Shown: positions 44,197 through 54,043, counted from the first letter of the stretch. The stretch is DNA of 64,000 nt from Catenuloplanes atrovinosus (GCF_031458235.1 NZ_JAVDYB010000001.1:372001-436000), one strand, 5' to 3'. The notes: generated from the letters alone by a model not told the origin. Program-made: numbers and translations.

Positions 44197-44491
44197 ACCA
44201 GCACACGCCCGGCTGCCCGCGGGGGGTGCGGTCGGAGCCGGGCGGTGCGGAATATGGGGGTGCCGAGGATCTGGGGCCAGGTCCCCTCGCGGGGCAATCC
44301 TCCCGGTCCGTACTCGGGGTGTCGGTCGGACACGCGGGCGGATCCGACCGCTGGTCGCGGACGGTTCCGGTGACCGCGGGGCGGCACCTCATGTCGTGCT
44401 GCCCACCACGTTATGTACGGCAGCCTCTGTGCCGAAACGGGGGAAACCCTTGCGCCAGGCGCGGCGGCGCGTGGTCCGCAGTACAAGAGGA
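44197..44491. other. Gap between GGDEF-EAL and TetR genes, nothing seen
   Basis: No gene, palindrome or repeat of note is supported in these 295 bases. Confidence 0.4.
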
Positions 44492-45136
44492 TCAAGTTTT
44501 CGGCGACGCGCGCTGCGCCGAGTTCCCCGCCGCGGTGTTGTACCGCATGACGAGCGGCCGGAAGATGTCGTCGACGATCGACTGGATCCGTTCGGAGGAA
44601 GCCGGCTGCAAGGTCATGAGAATGTCGTGACGCAGAAGCTGGAACGGCAGCGCGAGCACGTCCTCCGGGATCTGCGTGAGGTCTATCTCGCCGCGCTCGT
44701 GCGCCCGGTGGAACACCGCGTCGGTCCGTCGTGGGCCGTCGCCGAGCACGCTGAGCACGATGTCCTCCGGGGTGAGTCCGGCGCTGTCATGGAGGCCGGC
44801 GAATGTCGCGCCGACGAGCGTCGCGATGTCTTCGCGTCTGGTGTTGATGTCTCCGAGCAGCGCGAGCATGTCCTCGCGCAGATCGCCGGTGTCCGGGATC
44901 ACCACCGGGTTGAGGTCGCGGTAATGGCGGATGGCGGCGAGCACGAGGTCGCTCTTGTCCGTCCAGCGGCGGTATAGCACCGCGACCCCGGTCTTCGCGC
45001 GGTCCGCGACGGACTCCATCGTCAGCTTCGCGAAGCCGGCTTCAGTCAGCTCGTCCCAAGCTGCGGTGAGCAGAGCGCGCTCCAGGTCGGCGCCTCGGCG
45101 ACGACGTTTGACCGTTCCAGGTTCGACGGAAGTCAT
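44492..45136 (-). CDS. TetR-family transcriptional regulator
   Basis: The 214-residue regulator has an N-terminal TetR helix-turn-helix (ALLTAAWDELTEAGFAKLTM, then RAKTGVAVLYRRWTDKSDLV) and a helical sensor domain with the TetR_C pattern (ALPFQLLRHDILMT). It is divergent from an FAD monooxygenase followed by an MFS exporter, the usual layout in which the regulator represses both. An inverted repeat lies 13 bases upstream of its start. Codon use is somewhat less GC-extreme than in neighbours, as in the next two genes. Confidence 0.9.
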   Translation of the reverse strand: MTSVEPGTVKRRRRGADLERALLTAAWDELTEAGFAKLTMESVADRAKTGVAVLYRRWTDKSDLVLAAIRHYRDLNPVVIPDTGDLREDMLALLGDINTRREDIATLVGATFAGLHDSAGLTPEDIVLSVLGDGPRRTDAVFHRAHERGEIDLTQIPEDVLALPFQLLRHDILMTLQPASSERIQSIVDDIFRPLVMRYNTAAGNSAQRASPKT

Positions 45137-45148
45137 GGTTAGCAGTGT

Positions 45149-45168
45149 AAGAGACGTTTGCCTCTCTT
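45149..45168. promoter_or_regulatory. Inverted repeat upstream of the TetR gene
   Basis: AAGAGA and TCTCTT, separated by 8 bases, lie between the divergent TetR and monooxygenase genes, in a stretch poorer in GC. It is the likely TetR operator. Confidence 0.5.
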
Positions 45169-45281
45169 GGCAGAGTGTCGTACCGTGGGGTCAAGGAATG
45201 AATCCAACTCTTATTGCGGGTGCGGGTCTGCGGCCATCGGCCCGGCCGTGCTCCGATGCACGACCGAGCGTGAGAGGACTC

Positions 45282-46919
45282 ATGATGTTCGACGTCGTCA
45301 TCGTCGGTGGGGGGCCCGTCGGGCTCTTTCTCGCCTGCGAACTCAAACTGGCCGGGGTCGACCCGGTGGTGCTGGAACGGCTGCCGAGAGCCAGCCAAGC
45401 CGACAAGGCGCACGGGCTCGCCGGGCAGGTGGTGCGCCTGCTCGACCATCGCGGCCTGTTCGAGCGGAGTGGCGGCGGGAGAGCGCCGACGCCTATACCC
45501 ACTTTCTACTTCGGAGCGATGCCGTTGCCGTTGCACGTACTCGGGCCGGACAACCCGATGTACTTCCTTCGGATCAACCAGCGTGATCTCGAGCGTGTTC
45601 TCGGGGAACGGGCCGCCGAGCTCGGCGTCGAGGTGCGTCGGGGATATGAGGTCAGCTCACTCGCGCAGTCGGAGGACCATGTCGATCTCGTCGCCGTCGG
45701 CCCCGACGGCGGGCCGGCCGAGCTGAGTGCCCGTTTCGTCGTCGGCTGCGACGGTGGACACAGTCTGGTCCGGAAGCAGGCCGGGATCGCGTTTCCGGGG
45801 ATCGTCAACGGAGAGGTCGTGTCCCGTACGGCCTTGATCGCGCCGACCGCGCAGTTCACGAGGCCGGCGGCCGGAGGGTCCGGGTACACGCTCGGTCAGC
45901 GGGTACGGATTGAGGGGTTCGGCGAGATCGACAGCACCTTCCATCGCACGGAACGAGGAGTCATATCGATCGGGCTGTTCGATCCGGAACACCCGATCAT
46001 CAACACGATCGAGTGGGAGGAGCGCCCCGCCGGTGACTCCCCCGGCGCCGGCACTCCCATGACGTTGGCCGAGATGGAGGCCAGCATCGAGCGAATCCTC
46101 GGCGCGCGGGTTTCCCTTGCTCCGCCGCCGGACGGCTCGCCGACCCTGCTGCGCCGTCTCTGCGGACGGAACACCCGCCTGGCGCAGCGGTATCGCGATC
46201 ACCGGGTGTTCCTCGCCGGTGACGCCGCCCACGTGCACGCAGCCTCGGGTGGTCCCGGCCTCAACCTCGGGCTACAGGACGCCGCGAACCTCGCGTGGAA
46301 GCTCGCGGCCGAGCTGCGCGGTTGGGCTCCAGACCGGCTGCTCGACAGCTACGAGAGCGAACGCAGGGCTCTCGGGCAGCGAGTGTTCATGCAGTCACAG
46401 GCTCAGACGGCGCTCATGGCGCCGGGCAGCGCCGTGACCGCCCTGCGGGAGCTGCTCGCCGAGATGTTGTCCGAGCGGGGGAACCTGCGGCTGATCGCCG
46501 ATCTGCTGGCCGGCAGCGATATCCGATATGACATGGGTGAATCGGATCCGGCCGCGACGACCGGGCGGTTCGCGCCGAGCCTGGACCTGGTGACCGAAGA
46601 CGGAAGGCCGCGCCGTCTCGCCGAACTCTGCCGGGAAGCGCGCCCGCTGCTCCTGGACCTCTCCGGCGGCACGGAACTCGTAGCGGCGGTGTCGCCCTGG
46701 TCCGATCGCGTCGTCCGGGTGGCCGCCCGTACCTCGGCCTCTCCACTCCCCGCGCTGCTCATCCGCCCCGACGGCTATGTCGCCTGGACCGGAACCGATC
46801 CCGACGGCCTCCAGGCGGCGCTGGGGCGCTGGTTCGGCGTGCCTTCCGGTGCACCCGAAGCGCCCGAACGAGTCGCGGATGGACGTGCGCCGCACCTGCG
46901 CCTCGGCGTACCACGGTGA
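45282..46919 (+). CDS. FAD-dependent aromatic monooxygenase (class A)
   Basis: The 545-residue flavoprotein has the Rossmann motif VIVGGGPVGLFLA, the DG motif in FVVGCDGGHSLVRKQ and the GD motif FLAGDAAHVHAASGGPGLNL, followed by a thioredoxin-like C-terminal domain (PLLLDLSGGTELV). This is the group of phenol hydroxylases, polyketide hydroxylases and rifampicin monooxygenase. The TetR and MFS neighbours suggest resistance or detoxification rather than biosynthesis. ATG 45282 or 45285 follow GAGAGG. Confidence 0.88.
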   Translation: MMFDVVIVGGGPVGLFLACELKLAGVDPVVLERLPRASQADKAHGLAGQVVRLLDHRGLFERSGGGRAPTPIPTFYFGAMPLPLHVLGPDNPMYFLRINQRDLERVLGERAAELGVEVRRGYEVSSLAQSEDHVDLVAVGPDGGPAELSARFVVGCDGGHSLVRKQAGIAFPGIVNGEVVSRTALIAPTAQFTRPAAGGSGYTLGQRVRIEGFGEIDSTFHRTERGVISIGLFDPEHPIINTIEWEERPAGDSPGAGTPMTLAEMEASIERILGARVSLAPPPDGSPTLLRRLCGRNTRLAQRYRDHRVFLAGDAAHVHAASGGPGLNLGLQDAANLAWKLAAELRGWAPDRLLDSYESERRALGQRVFMQSQAQTALMAPGSAVTALRELLAEMLSERGNLRLIADLLAGSDIRYDMGESDPAATTGRFAPSLDLVTEDGRPRRLAELCREARPLLLDLSGGTELVAAVSPWSDRVVRVAARTSASPLPALLIRPDGYVAWTGTDPDGLQAALGRWFGVPSGAPEAPERVADGRAPHLRLGVPR

Positions 46920-47279
46920 AGGAACCCCGTGCGGGCGTTGTCGAGTAGCTGGGCAGAACTGAGCACGGTGTAGTGCGGCCGCATCCGGTCTCCGCCGCCG
47001 TCCCAGTGTCTCTTCCCCGACGGATACGGAACGCGGCCCATTAAGAGGTGGATGAGCGTCGGGGCGTCACTTCGACGCACCTGTGCGGGGCGCCCCGCGC
47101 TCGGCTGAACAATACAGCGTTCGTCAGCGAAACAAGCCAGCCCCGGCTCGAGGGAAGAACTCGGGCGTCGATGAGGGGCCGGGGATCGATCGCATCCCAC
47201 CGTCTTCGCTCCAGTCCCATTCGATAGCGCGCCGGGCCGTGCCAGGCCGTTCTCGAGCCTTCACAGTAAGGAGTCCTCA
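46920..47279. other. 360-bp gap between monooxygenase and exporter genes
   Basis: No gene is supported; open frames here lack ribosome sites and sensible composition. The final 20 bases carry AAGGAG, the ribosome site of the exporter gene. Confidence 0.45.
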
Positions 47280-48743
47280 ATGCCGCGGAACAGAATCGGA
47301 AGCACAGACACCGAGCTGCGGACGAGATGGAACGGTCGGCTCATCGGCCTGGTGGTCGTGGTGACCCTGGTGAATTTCGTGGTGGATTCGGCCGTCACCG
47401 CTCCTCTGCTCGTCCTCCCGGAGATGCTCGACCATTTCGACACCGACCAGCCTGCGTGGCTCAATGCCACCGCGATGCTGGCGGGAGTGATGTGGGCACC
47501 TCTGCTCGGAAAGGGTGCCGACAGCTACGGCACGCGCAGGGTATTGATGCTGACATTGTTGCTCAGCGGCGTGGGCTCGCTCATCTGTGCGGTAGCCCCC
47601 GACATCTGGTTCTTCGTGACAGGGCGTGTTCTTCAGGGGGCGTCTCTTGCCGCCGTGTTCCTCTCGGTCGCGGTCGTTCGAGGTGTCTGTGCACCGCATA
47701 TCGCGATGATCGTCGTGGGGGTGGTGACCTCCAGCTCCGCGGTGCTCAGCATCGCGTCCCGCTTCCTCATCGAGCACCTGGCCACGAAGTTCGGTTTCCA
47801 GGTCCTGTTCTTCATCTCGGCCTTCGTCGCGGCCGCGATGGTCGTCATCGTCCGCGCCTTCATTCCCGAATCCCTGAGCAGGACGCCACGCAGGATCGAC
47901 ATCGGCGGTGCTCTCCTCCTCGGCGGCGGTCTCGCCGGGGTGCTCGGCTACGTCAGTCTGGGCTCCGGTCTCGGCTGGCTGGCCGCCGGGCCGTTGGCTC
48001 TCCTCGTCGGTGGCGTCACGGCATTGGCGAGATGGTTCCTGGTCTCGAGCCGAAAGCCTGAGCCCTTGATCGATATCCGGAACCTCAGCGGACCCCTCAA
48101 ACTCACGCTCCTCGTCGTCTTCCTCGGAGCGGGCTCATACCAGAGCATGCTTCAGCTCATTCCTCTCATCGGTGACGTTTCGGCGGATCAGGAACTGGGT
48201 TATGGACTGGCCGACCAGGGGTCGGTGGCGCTGCTGCTCGCGGCGCCGGCACTCGGAGTCGTCCTCGGAGGACCGGTGGCCGGATGGTTGGCCGTGCGCA
48301 TCGGGCCGGCGTCAACGCTGGCGGGAGGAGTGGTGCTCGGGTTGGTGGCGACTCTCGGCATGTTCCTCGGGGCCGCCCAGCTTCCCGTGGCGCTGTGCTC
48401 CGCGTTCCTGCTGGGTGTCAGCGTGGGAGCGCTCGGGGCGTCTGGCTTCAACATGGCGGGTGCGTTGGCGTCGGCCGGGCGGCAGGGCATCGTGTCCAGC
48501 TTGGTGGTGGTCATGGTCTCGATCGGGTCGGTGGTGTTCGACTTCGTGGGCTCTGCCGTGCTCGACTCGACCGTCGTGGTCGTTGACGGCGAGACAACGA
48601 ATTCGGCCGTGGGTGTGTTCAGCTATATCGCGATCGCTTCCGCGACGTTCGCGATCGCCGCGATGCTGGCCGTCATGCTCGTGCGAAGCGCGGGCGTGAG
48701 CCTCGGTCCGCCGTCGACCGGCCTCAAGTCGCTCGCGGAATGA
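47280..48743 (+). CDS. MFS transporter, DHA2-like drug exporter
   Basis: The 487-residue membrane protein has about 14 predicted helices. Near the first loop is APLLGKGADSYGTRRVLM (MFS motif A variant), and the fifth helix region has GRVLQGASLAAVF (motif C area: GVVTSSSAVLS). It likely exports a drug or aromatic compound with proton antiport. ATG 47280 follows AAGGAG with 7-base spacing. It follows the monooxygenase gene in the same direction. Confidence 0.88.
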   Translation: MPRNRIGSTDTELRTRWNGRLIGLVVVVTLVNFVVDSAVTAPLLVLPEMLDHFDTDQPAWLNATAMLAGVMWAPLLGKGADSYGTRRVLMLTLLLSGVGSLICAVAPDIWFFVTGRVLQGASLAAVFLSVAVVRGVCAPHIAMIVVGVVTSSSAVLSIASRFLIEHLATKFGFQVLFFISAFVAAAMVVIVRAFIPESLSRTPRRIDIGGALLLGGGLAGVLGYVSLGSGLGWLAAGPLALLVGGVTALARWFLVSSRKPEPLIDIRNLSGPLKLTLLVVFLGAGSYQSMLQLIPLIGDVSADQELGYGLADQGSVALLLAAPALGVVLGGPVAGWLAVRIGPASTLAGGVVLGLVATLGMFLGAAQLPVALCSAFLLGVSVGALGASGFNMAGALASAGRQGIVSSLVVVMVSIGSVVFDFVGSAVLDSTVVVVDGETTNSAVGVFSYIAIASATFAIAAMLAVMLVRSAGVSLGPPSTGLKSLAE

Positions 48744-48932
48744 CGAGCCCGCGAAAGATGCCAGAACCCGGCGCTCGATGCCGTCGGGCGCGGACCACGC
48801 GGCGCCGGCTCACACGGTGTTCCAGCCGCTGACGGACACCGGGTGCGGGACGAAACCCGCCGTGCGGTGGCATCGTGCCGCGGGTGCCCGCCGCGCGCGT
48901 GCGGACCGCCACCACGCCGGAGGCGGGAGCAG
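48744..48932. repeat. Convergent gap with dispersed repeat copy F (48886-48927)
   Basis: The gap between the exporter and the LAL regulator stops contains at 48886-48927 a copy of the dispersed repeat: TGCGGACCGCCACCACGCCG followed by GAGGCGGG, in the same orientation as copy C at 18960. The other end (GCCCGCCGCGCGCG) is diverged. Confidence 0.7.
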
Positions 48933-51752
48933 CTAGCCCTCCGTCAGGCGGGACGCGAGCTGGGTGCGGGAGCGGACCCCGACCTTGCGGTAGATCCGGG
49001 TCAGCGTGGCCTCGACCGTCTTGACGCTCAGGTACAGCTGGGTGGCGATCTCGCGGTTGCTGGCGCCCTGCTGGACCAGCGCGGCGATGCGTGCCTCGGT
49101 GGAGGTGAGGCCGGCCTCGGACTCGGCCACCGTCTCGGGGGAGCGGCGCTGTGCGCCGACGGTGAGTGTGGCCAGTGCGCGCTGTGCCCGCTGTGTCCAC
49201 GGGGTGGCGTGGGCGCGGGCGAAGATGTCGCGGGCGGACTCGATGGCGGCGCGGGCGGCGGCGTAGCGGCGGCGGCGGCGTTCGGCGCGGCCGAGGACCA
49301 GCAGCGCGTTGCCCTGGGCGATCGGCTGGCCCAGGTCGGCGAAGGTCTTCGCGGCGGCGGTGGCGAGCGTGGCCGCGGCGGCGGCCTCGCCCTGGTGGAC
49401 CAGGATCAAGGCCTCGGCGCGGTCGAGTTCGGCGAGCACGCCGCGGGAGCGTTTGAGGCGCTGGGCGGCCTCGCGGGCCTCCGTGACCACCTCGAGCGCG
49501 GTCGTCGCCTCGCCGGCGTTGAGCAGCGCGGCGACCAGGTCTCCGTGCCAGCGCAGCGTGGACGGGTCGGTGTAGCCGCGGTCGGCCTCCAGGCGCTGGA
49601 GCCGGCGCAGCGTGGCCAGCGCGGCGTCGTTGTCGCCGGTGGCCAGCTGGGCCTGGCCGAGCACGTGCAGGTTGCGGGTCAGGTAGATCATGTCGGAGTC
49701 GGCCTCGGAGGAGAGCGCGCCTCGCTCCGCGTAGGACAGTGCCCGGGTGGGAGTGCCGCCGGCCAGTTCCGCCATGGCGAGGGTGTACCAGCTCGGGCCG
49801 AGGGGCAGGTCGTACTCCTGGAACAGGCGGGCGGCGCGGGCGGCGTAGTCCAGCGCCTCCCGGGTGTGGCCGTCCCGGCTCGCCACCTCGGCCAGGTTGC
49901 GCAGGATGTCGAGCAGCTCCTCCAGCCCGCTGCGCTCGGCCTCGGGCAGCATGCGCAGCAGCTCGGCGCGGGCCTCGGTGAGCCGGTCGTCGAAGAGCGC
50001 GAACCGGACGGCCAGGAAGCGCGGCGTCAGGTGCAGCATGCCGCGGCCCGGCTCGGTCGGCACGTCCAGCGCCTCAGCCAGCACCTGCAGGTAGTCGGGG
50101 CGGCCGGAGGCGCGCGCCACCTGGGCGACGATCGCCCCGGCCATGCTCTCCACCCAGGTGTCGCCGACCAGCCGGGCCAGCCGGACCGCGGTCTTCGCCT
50201 CCCGCTCGGCCAGTTCGGTCTTGCCCTGGTGGTGCCGCTGCCAGGCGAGGCGCAGCCGCAGCGGCGCGAGCAGCGCGGGGTCGTCGCCCGCGTCCGCGAG
50301 GGCGGCGGACAGCACCTCCTCCATCACGCCGAGCGACTGGCCGGACGCGTCCAGCACCGCGATGCGCGCGCGGACGCGCTGGGCCGGCGACGCGTCGGCC
50401 GCGAACACCGAGTCGGCCGCCTGCACGCACAGCTCCCGGCGGCCCGCGGACGCGGCCGCCTCCGCGGCGGCGACCAGCCACTCCACCCGTTCGGGCTGCA
50501 TGTCCCCGCCGGTACGGTCCGCGGCGAGCAGGTAGAGGTCGGCGACCAGCCCGGTCGCGCCGCGCTGCAACGCGGTCTCCGCGGCGGACACCAGCGACCG
50601 GGCGGTCTCCGCGTCCGGATGGTCGTTGGCGAGCGCGCGGTGCCGGACCCGCTCCACCGGGTCGGACGTGGCCGCGGCGAGCTGCCGGTGCATGGCGGCC
50701 CGGCGGTCGGCCGGCGCCTCCTCGGCCAGAACGGTCGCCACCGCGGGCGGCGTGAAGTGCACGACGCCGTGCTCGACGGAGACCAGCCCGGCGGACTCCG
50801 CGGCGCGCAGCTCGCGGTCCGCGTCCGGCCGGCCGGCCATCCGCAGCTGGGCCGCGGTCGGCCGGGTGGCGAGCGCGGCCGCGAACAGCGTCTCCCGGAC
50901 CGCGGCCGGCAGCGCGTCGAGCCGGTCGACCAGCGCGGCGCGGACCTGCTCCGGCAGCCGCCAGGGGCGCCACGGCCGCACCTCGCCGGCCGGCGCGTCG
51001 TCGAACGCGAACGCGCCGGCCAGCGCCAGTGCGAGGTACGGATTGCCGCCGCTGTCCGCGTGCAGCCGGGCCGCCGCCCAGTAGGAGAGGCCGTGCGCGT
51101 CGAGCAGCGCGCTCAGGTCGTCCGCGGCCAGCGGTGGCACGGTCAGCTCCTGCACCGGCGGCGGGCTCAGGTGCATCACCCGGGTACGCACGGCCGGGCT
51201 CTCCGGCGAGCGCTGCGCGATCACGGCGCGGATCGGCCGGTCCGCGAGCCGGCGGCTGGCGTACCCGATCACGTCCGCGGACGCGCCGTCCAGCCACTGC
51301 GCGTCGTCGATGATCAGCAGGACCGGCTCCTCGCTGAGCGCCTCCAGGCAGCTCTGCCAGGCGAGCCGGCGGGCCAGTTCGGCGCGCCCGCCCCGGCCGC
51401 GGGAGTCGCCGCGCCGGACCAGCATGGTGTCGAACGCGGCGCGCTGCGGCCCGGGCAGCCGCTCCACCACGTCCTGGGGGACCTGGGCCAGCAGCTCGGC
51501 CATGCCCGCGTACGGCAAGAACCGTTCGGCCGCGGTGGCGGCGAGCCGCAGCACGCGCCGGCCGCCCTGGGCGACCGCGTCCAGGATCGCGGTCTTGCCG
51601 ATGCCGCTCGGCCCGGTCAGCACCACGCCACCGCCGGAGCGCAGCCGGCTCTCGATCGCGGCGAGCAGCGCCGCACGCCCCACCAGGGGTACGCCATGGG
51701 CCGAGACGTCGGTAGTCAGCGTGATCTCCGAACTGTCGGCGCCCGTCCCCAC
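48933..51752 (-). CDS. Large ATP-binding LuxR-family regulator (LAL)
   Basis: The 939-residue protein has an N-terminal AAA-type ATPase (Walker A GPSGIGKT, residues 47-54; Walker B LLIIDDAQWLD), a long middle of TPR-like helical repeats, and a C-terminal LuxR helix-turn-helix (LTSTEARIAALVQQGASNRE, then YLSVKTVEATLTRIYRKVGV). LAL proteins act as activators of sugar use or antibiotic clusters, as in MalT or the rapamycin and pikromycin regulators. No cluster is next to it. The start is GTG 51752. Confidence 0.92.
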   Translation of the reverse strand: MGTGADSSEITLTTDVSAHGVPLVGRAALLAAIESRLRSGGGVVLTGPSGIGKTAILDAVAQGGRRVLRLAATAAERFLPYAGMAELLAQVPQDVVERLPGPQRAAFDTMLVRRGDSRGRGGRAELARRLAWQSCLEALSEEPVLLIIDDAQWLDGASADVIGYASRRLADRPIRAVIAQRSPESPAVRTRVMHLSPPPVQELTVPPLAADDLSALLDAHGLSYWAAARLHADSGGNPYLALALAGAFAFDDAPAGEVRPWRPWRLPEQVRAALVDRLDALPAAVRETLFAAALATRPTAAQLRMAGRPDADRELRAAESAGLVSVEHGVVHFTPPAVATVLAEEAPADRRAAMHRQLAAATSDPVERVRHRALANDHPDAETARSLVSAAETALQRGATGLVADLYLLAADRTGGDMQPERVEWLVAAAEAAASAGRRELCVQAADSVFAADASPAQRVRARIAVLDASGQSLGVMEEVLSAALADAGDDPALLAPLRLRLAWQRHHQGKTELAEREAKTAVRLARLVGDTWVESMAGAIVAQVARASGRPDYLQVLAEALDVPTEPGRGMLHLTPRFLAVRFALFDDRLTEARAELLRMLPEAERSGLEELLDILRNLAEVASRDGHTREALDYAARAARLFQEYDLPLGPSWYTLAMAELAGGTPTRALSYAERGALSSEADSDMIYLTRNLHVLGQAQLATGDNDAALATLRRLQRLEADRGYTDPSTLRWHGDLVAALLNAGEATTALEVVTEAREAAQRLKRSRGVLAELDRAEALILVHQGEAAAAATLATAAAKTFADLGQPIAQGNALLVLGRAERRRRRYAAARAAIESARDIFARAHATPWTQRAQRALATLTVGAQRRSPETVAESEAGLTSTEARIAALVQQGASNREIATQLYLSVKTVEATLTRIYRKVGVRSRTQLASRLTEG

Positions 51753-51992
51753 CAGGCGGGCGCCCTCAACCTTGATCGGCGGGGGCCGCCGATGCGTTGC
51801 TGTCGGCGGGCCGGCACCGATGCGTCGCTGCCGGCGATGGCAGCGCGGTCAGCAGCCTGCCGCCGATGGCGCTACAGCTCACACGCAGGCGTCCGGCGGA
51901 GCCGATGTCACGGCGGTGCCGGCCGACCGTGGCCTTATGGGCGTACCGGCGCCGGCTGCGGGCTGACCACAGCTTACTCGTCGATCGTGACA
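51753..51992. other. Gap with imperfect direct repeats
   Basis: Two imperfect copies of GCCGATGCGTTGCTGTCGGC (near 51786 and 51816) lie upstream of the LAL gene. No gene is supported. Confidence 0.4.
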
Positions 51993-53039
51993 TTACGTCG
52001 TCCCGGCACCGCGCGTGAACTGGCTCGACTCGCGCACGACCAGCTCCGGCTCGAAGATCACCTGCCGGTGGACGTGCGTTTCCGGCTCCGCGGCCTCGTC
52101 CAGCAGCAGCTCGGCCGCGGTCCGCCCGAGGCGTTGACGCGGCTGGCGCACCGAGGAGATCGGCACGGCCGCCGCGGCCGCGAAGTCAATATCGTCATAT
52201 CCGACAAGGGCAATTTCCTCCGGTACGCGTACCCGTTGCCGGGTGAGGCCCTGCAGCACGCCCAGCGCCAGGAGGTCGTTGGCGCAGAACACCGCGGTCG
52301 CGCGCGTCCCCTTGGGCGTGCCGAGGATGCGCGCCGCCGCGTCCCGGCCCGCCGCCACGGTCGGGCTCGGCGTCTCACACCGCCGCAGCGCGCCCTCCGG
52401 CAGCCCCGCCTCGGCCAGCGCCCGCACACCACCGCGGAACCGGTCCTGCACCTGCGGCAGCGCCCACGGCCCGCCGACGAACGCGATCCGCTCGTGCCCC
52501 ATCTCGATCAGGTGGCGCAGCGCCTGCTCACCGCCGTGCACGTCGTTCACCGAGACCGAGCAGATCTCCGCGCGCGGCGACACCCGGTCCAGCAGCACCA
52601 CCAGCACGCCGCGCTCGCGCAGCCGCAGCAGCCGCGCGTTCGCGTCGTCGACCGGGGTGATCAGCACGCCCTGCACCCGCTGCTCCTCCAGCAGGTCCAG
52701 GTAGGCCGACTCCTTCGCCGCGTCACCGTCGGAGTTGCAGAAGATCACCGGCAGCCCGGCCGGCCCGGTCGCGTCCTCCACGCCCTTCGCCACGTCGGTG
52801 AAGAACGGGTTCGCCACGTCCAGCACCACCAGGCCCAGCGAGCGGCCCCGGCCGCGGCGCAGCTGGCGGGCCGACTCGTTCGGCACGAAGCCCAGCTCGG
52901 TGATCGCGTCCAGCACCCGGAGGCGGGTGCTCGGTGCGACGATGTCCGGGCGATTGAGCACATTGGAGACCGTGCCCACCGACACGCCCGCATGCGTCGC
53001 CACGTCCCGGATGCTGATCGTCGGACCCGCCACCTGCAT
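51993..53039 (-). CDS. LacI-family transcriptional regulator
   Basis: The 348-residue protein has the LacI helix-turn-helix (ISIRDVATHAGVSVGTVSNV), hinge (GFVPNESARQLRRGR) and sugar-sensor domain (LGLVVLDVANPFFTDVAKGV, VNDVHGGEQALRHL, AVFCANDLLALGVL). The inducer is probably a sugar, but no sugar operon is adjacent. It starts 39 bases after the D-amino-acid oxidase stop on the same strand. Confidence 0.92.
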   Translation of the reverse strand: MQVAGPTISIRDVATHAGVSVGTVSNVLNRPDIVAPSTRLRVLDAITELGFVPNESARQLRRGRGRSLGLVVLDVANPFFTDVAKGVEDATGPAGLPVIFCNSDGDAAKESAYLDLLEEQRVQGVLITPVDDANARLLRLRERGVLVVLLDRVSPRAEICSVSVNDVHGGEQALRHLIEMGHERIAFVGGPWALPQVQDRFRGGVRALAEAGLPEGALRRCETPSPTVAAGRDAAARILGTPKGTRATAVFCANDLLALGVLQGLTRQRVRVPEEIALVGYDDIDFAAAAAVPISSVRQPRQRLGRTAAELLLDEAAEPETHVHRQVIFEPELVVRESSQFTRGAGTT

Positions 53040-53078
53040 CGACCACCCTGGCTTCGCTCACCCCTGCTGGGGAAAGCG

Positions 53079-53972
53079 TCAGGATACTCTGAGAGCCGCC
53101 TCGGTGACCTCCTGTGCGCACCCCCAGGACATCGTCATCCCGGCACCCCCGTGGCCGTAGCAGTGCACCACGTTCCCGGCCCGTTCCAGCCGCGGGCCAC
53201 CGCGCCGGGTGGGCCGCAGCCCGATCCGCTCGCCGAGCACGCGGGCGCCGCGGAGCGCCGGCTCCACCTCGGCGCACCGGGCCAGGATCGCCGCCGCCCC
53301 GGCCGGGTCCGGCGTCAGGTCGCCGCGGCCCTGCTCGAACGTGCCGCCGAGCACCACGTCCCGGCTGCGCGGGTGAATGTAGAGCGACCTCGACTCGTCG
53401 CGGACCGACACGGTGAGCCCCGGGTTCTCCACCAGCACGACGTGGCCGCGCGCCGGCTCGACCGCGTCGTCGCCGGCCAGGTCGCGGGCGGCCAGCCCGG
53501 TGGCGTTGACCACGGTGCCGGCCACCTCGTCCAGCGACGCCACCCGGCGGCGCTCGATCCGCAGCCCCTGCGCCAACCACGCCAGATAGACCGGCATCTC
53601 CACCAGCGGGGCGGTGAAGTGCAGCACCTGAAGGCCGTCCTCCTCGGTCAGCCGCGCGTCGCCGGCCGCCTCGGCCCACCACGGCAGCGCGTCGACCGGC
53701 GTGCGCAGCAGCATCCTCGTCCGCCGCAGCAGCACGCCCGGCACGTGGTTGCGCGCTTGCCGGGTGAACTCGTCGTAGGCGACCGCGGACCAGCGCAGCA
53801 CGCGCGCGTCCGGCTCCTGGTGCGTCGGGTACCACACCGCCGCCGCCACCGTCGACACCGTCTCCTCCACCGGGTCCGCCGCGACCACCGTCACCCGCGC
53901 GCCCGCCTCCCGCAGCCGCCACGCCGCCGTCAGCCCGATGATCCCGCCACCCACCACCGTCACATCCGTCAT
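53079..53972 (-). CDS. D-amino-acid oxidase family FAD enzyme
   Basis: The 297-residue protein begins with the FAD motif VTVVGGGIIGLTAAWRL and carries DAAO features: AAAVWYP, RTRMLLRTP, VNATGLAARDLAGD, the substrate-binding SLYIHPRSRDVVLGGT and the C-terminal CYGHGGAGMTMSWG. It would oxidise D-amino acids to keto acids with release of peroxide. The start is ATG 53972; a longer frame upstream is the shadow of the divergent LysR gene. The LysR gene 69 bases away is its likely regulator. Confidence 0.9.
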   Translation of the reverse strand: MTDVTVVGGGIIGLTAAWRLREAGARVTVVAADPVEETVSTVAAAVWYPTHQEPDARVLRWSAVAYDEFTRQARNHVPGVLLRRTRMLLRTPVDALPWWAEAAGDARLTEEDGLQVLHFTAPLVEMPVYLAWLAQGLRIERRRVASLDEVAGTVVNATGLAARDLAGDDAVEPARGHVVLVENPGLTVSVRDESRSLYIHPRSRDVVLGGTFEQGRGDLTPDPAGAAAILARCAEVEPALRGARVLGERIGLRPTRRGGPRLERAGNVVHCYGHGGAGMTMSWGCAQEVTEAALRVS

Positions 53973-54028
53973 GAGGTCATCGTGTGGGCTGCCGGCCGTA
54001 CCGTCGAATAGCTTCTGGAACAGCGGCG

Positions 54029-54043
54029 ATAAGTTGGGCTTAT
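54029..54043. promoter_or_regulatory. LysR-type box overlapping the LysR start
   Basis: ATAAGTTGGGCTTAT has 5-bp arms and the T-N11-A pattern of LysR regulators. It overlaps the start codon of the regulator, fitting autorepression plus control of the divergent oxidase gene. Confidence 0.6.

Noticed and set aside
48843-54011. Plus-strand frame of 1722 codons
   Set aside because: Spans two regulators and an oxidase encoded on the other strand; His/Arg/Gly-rich shadow.
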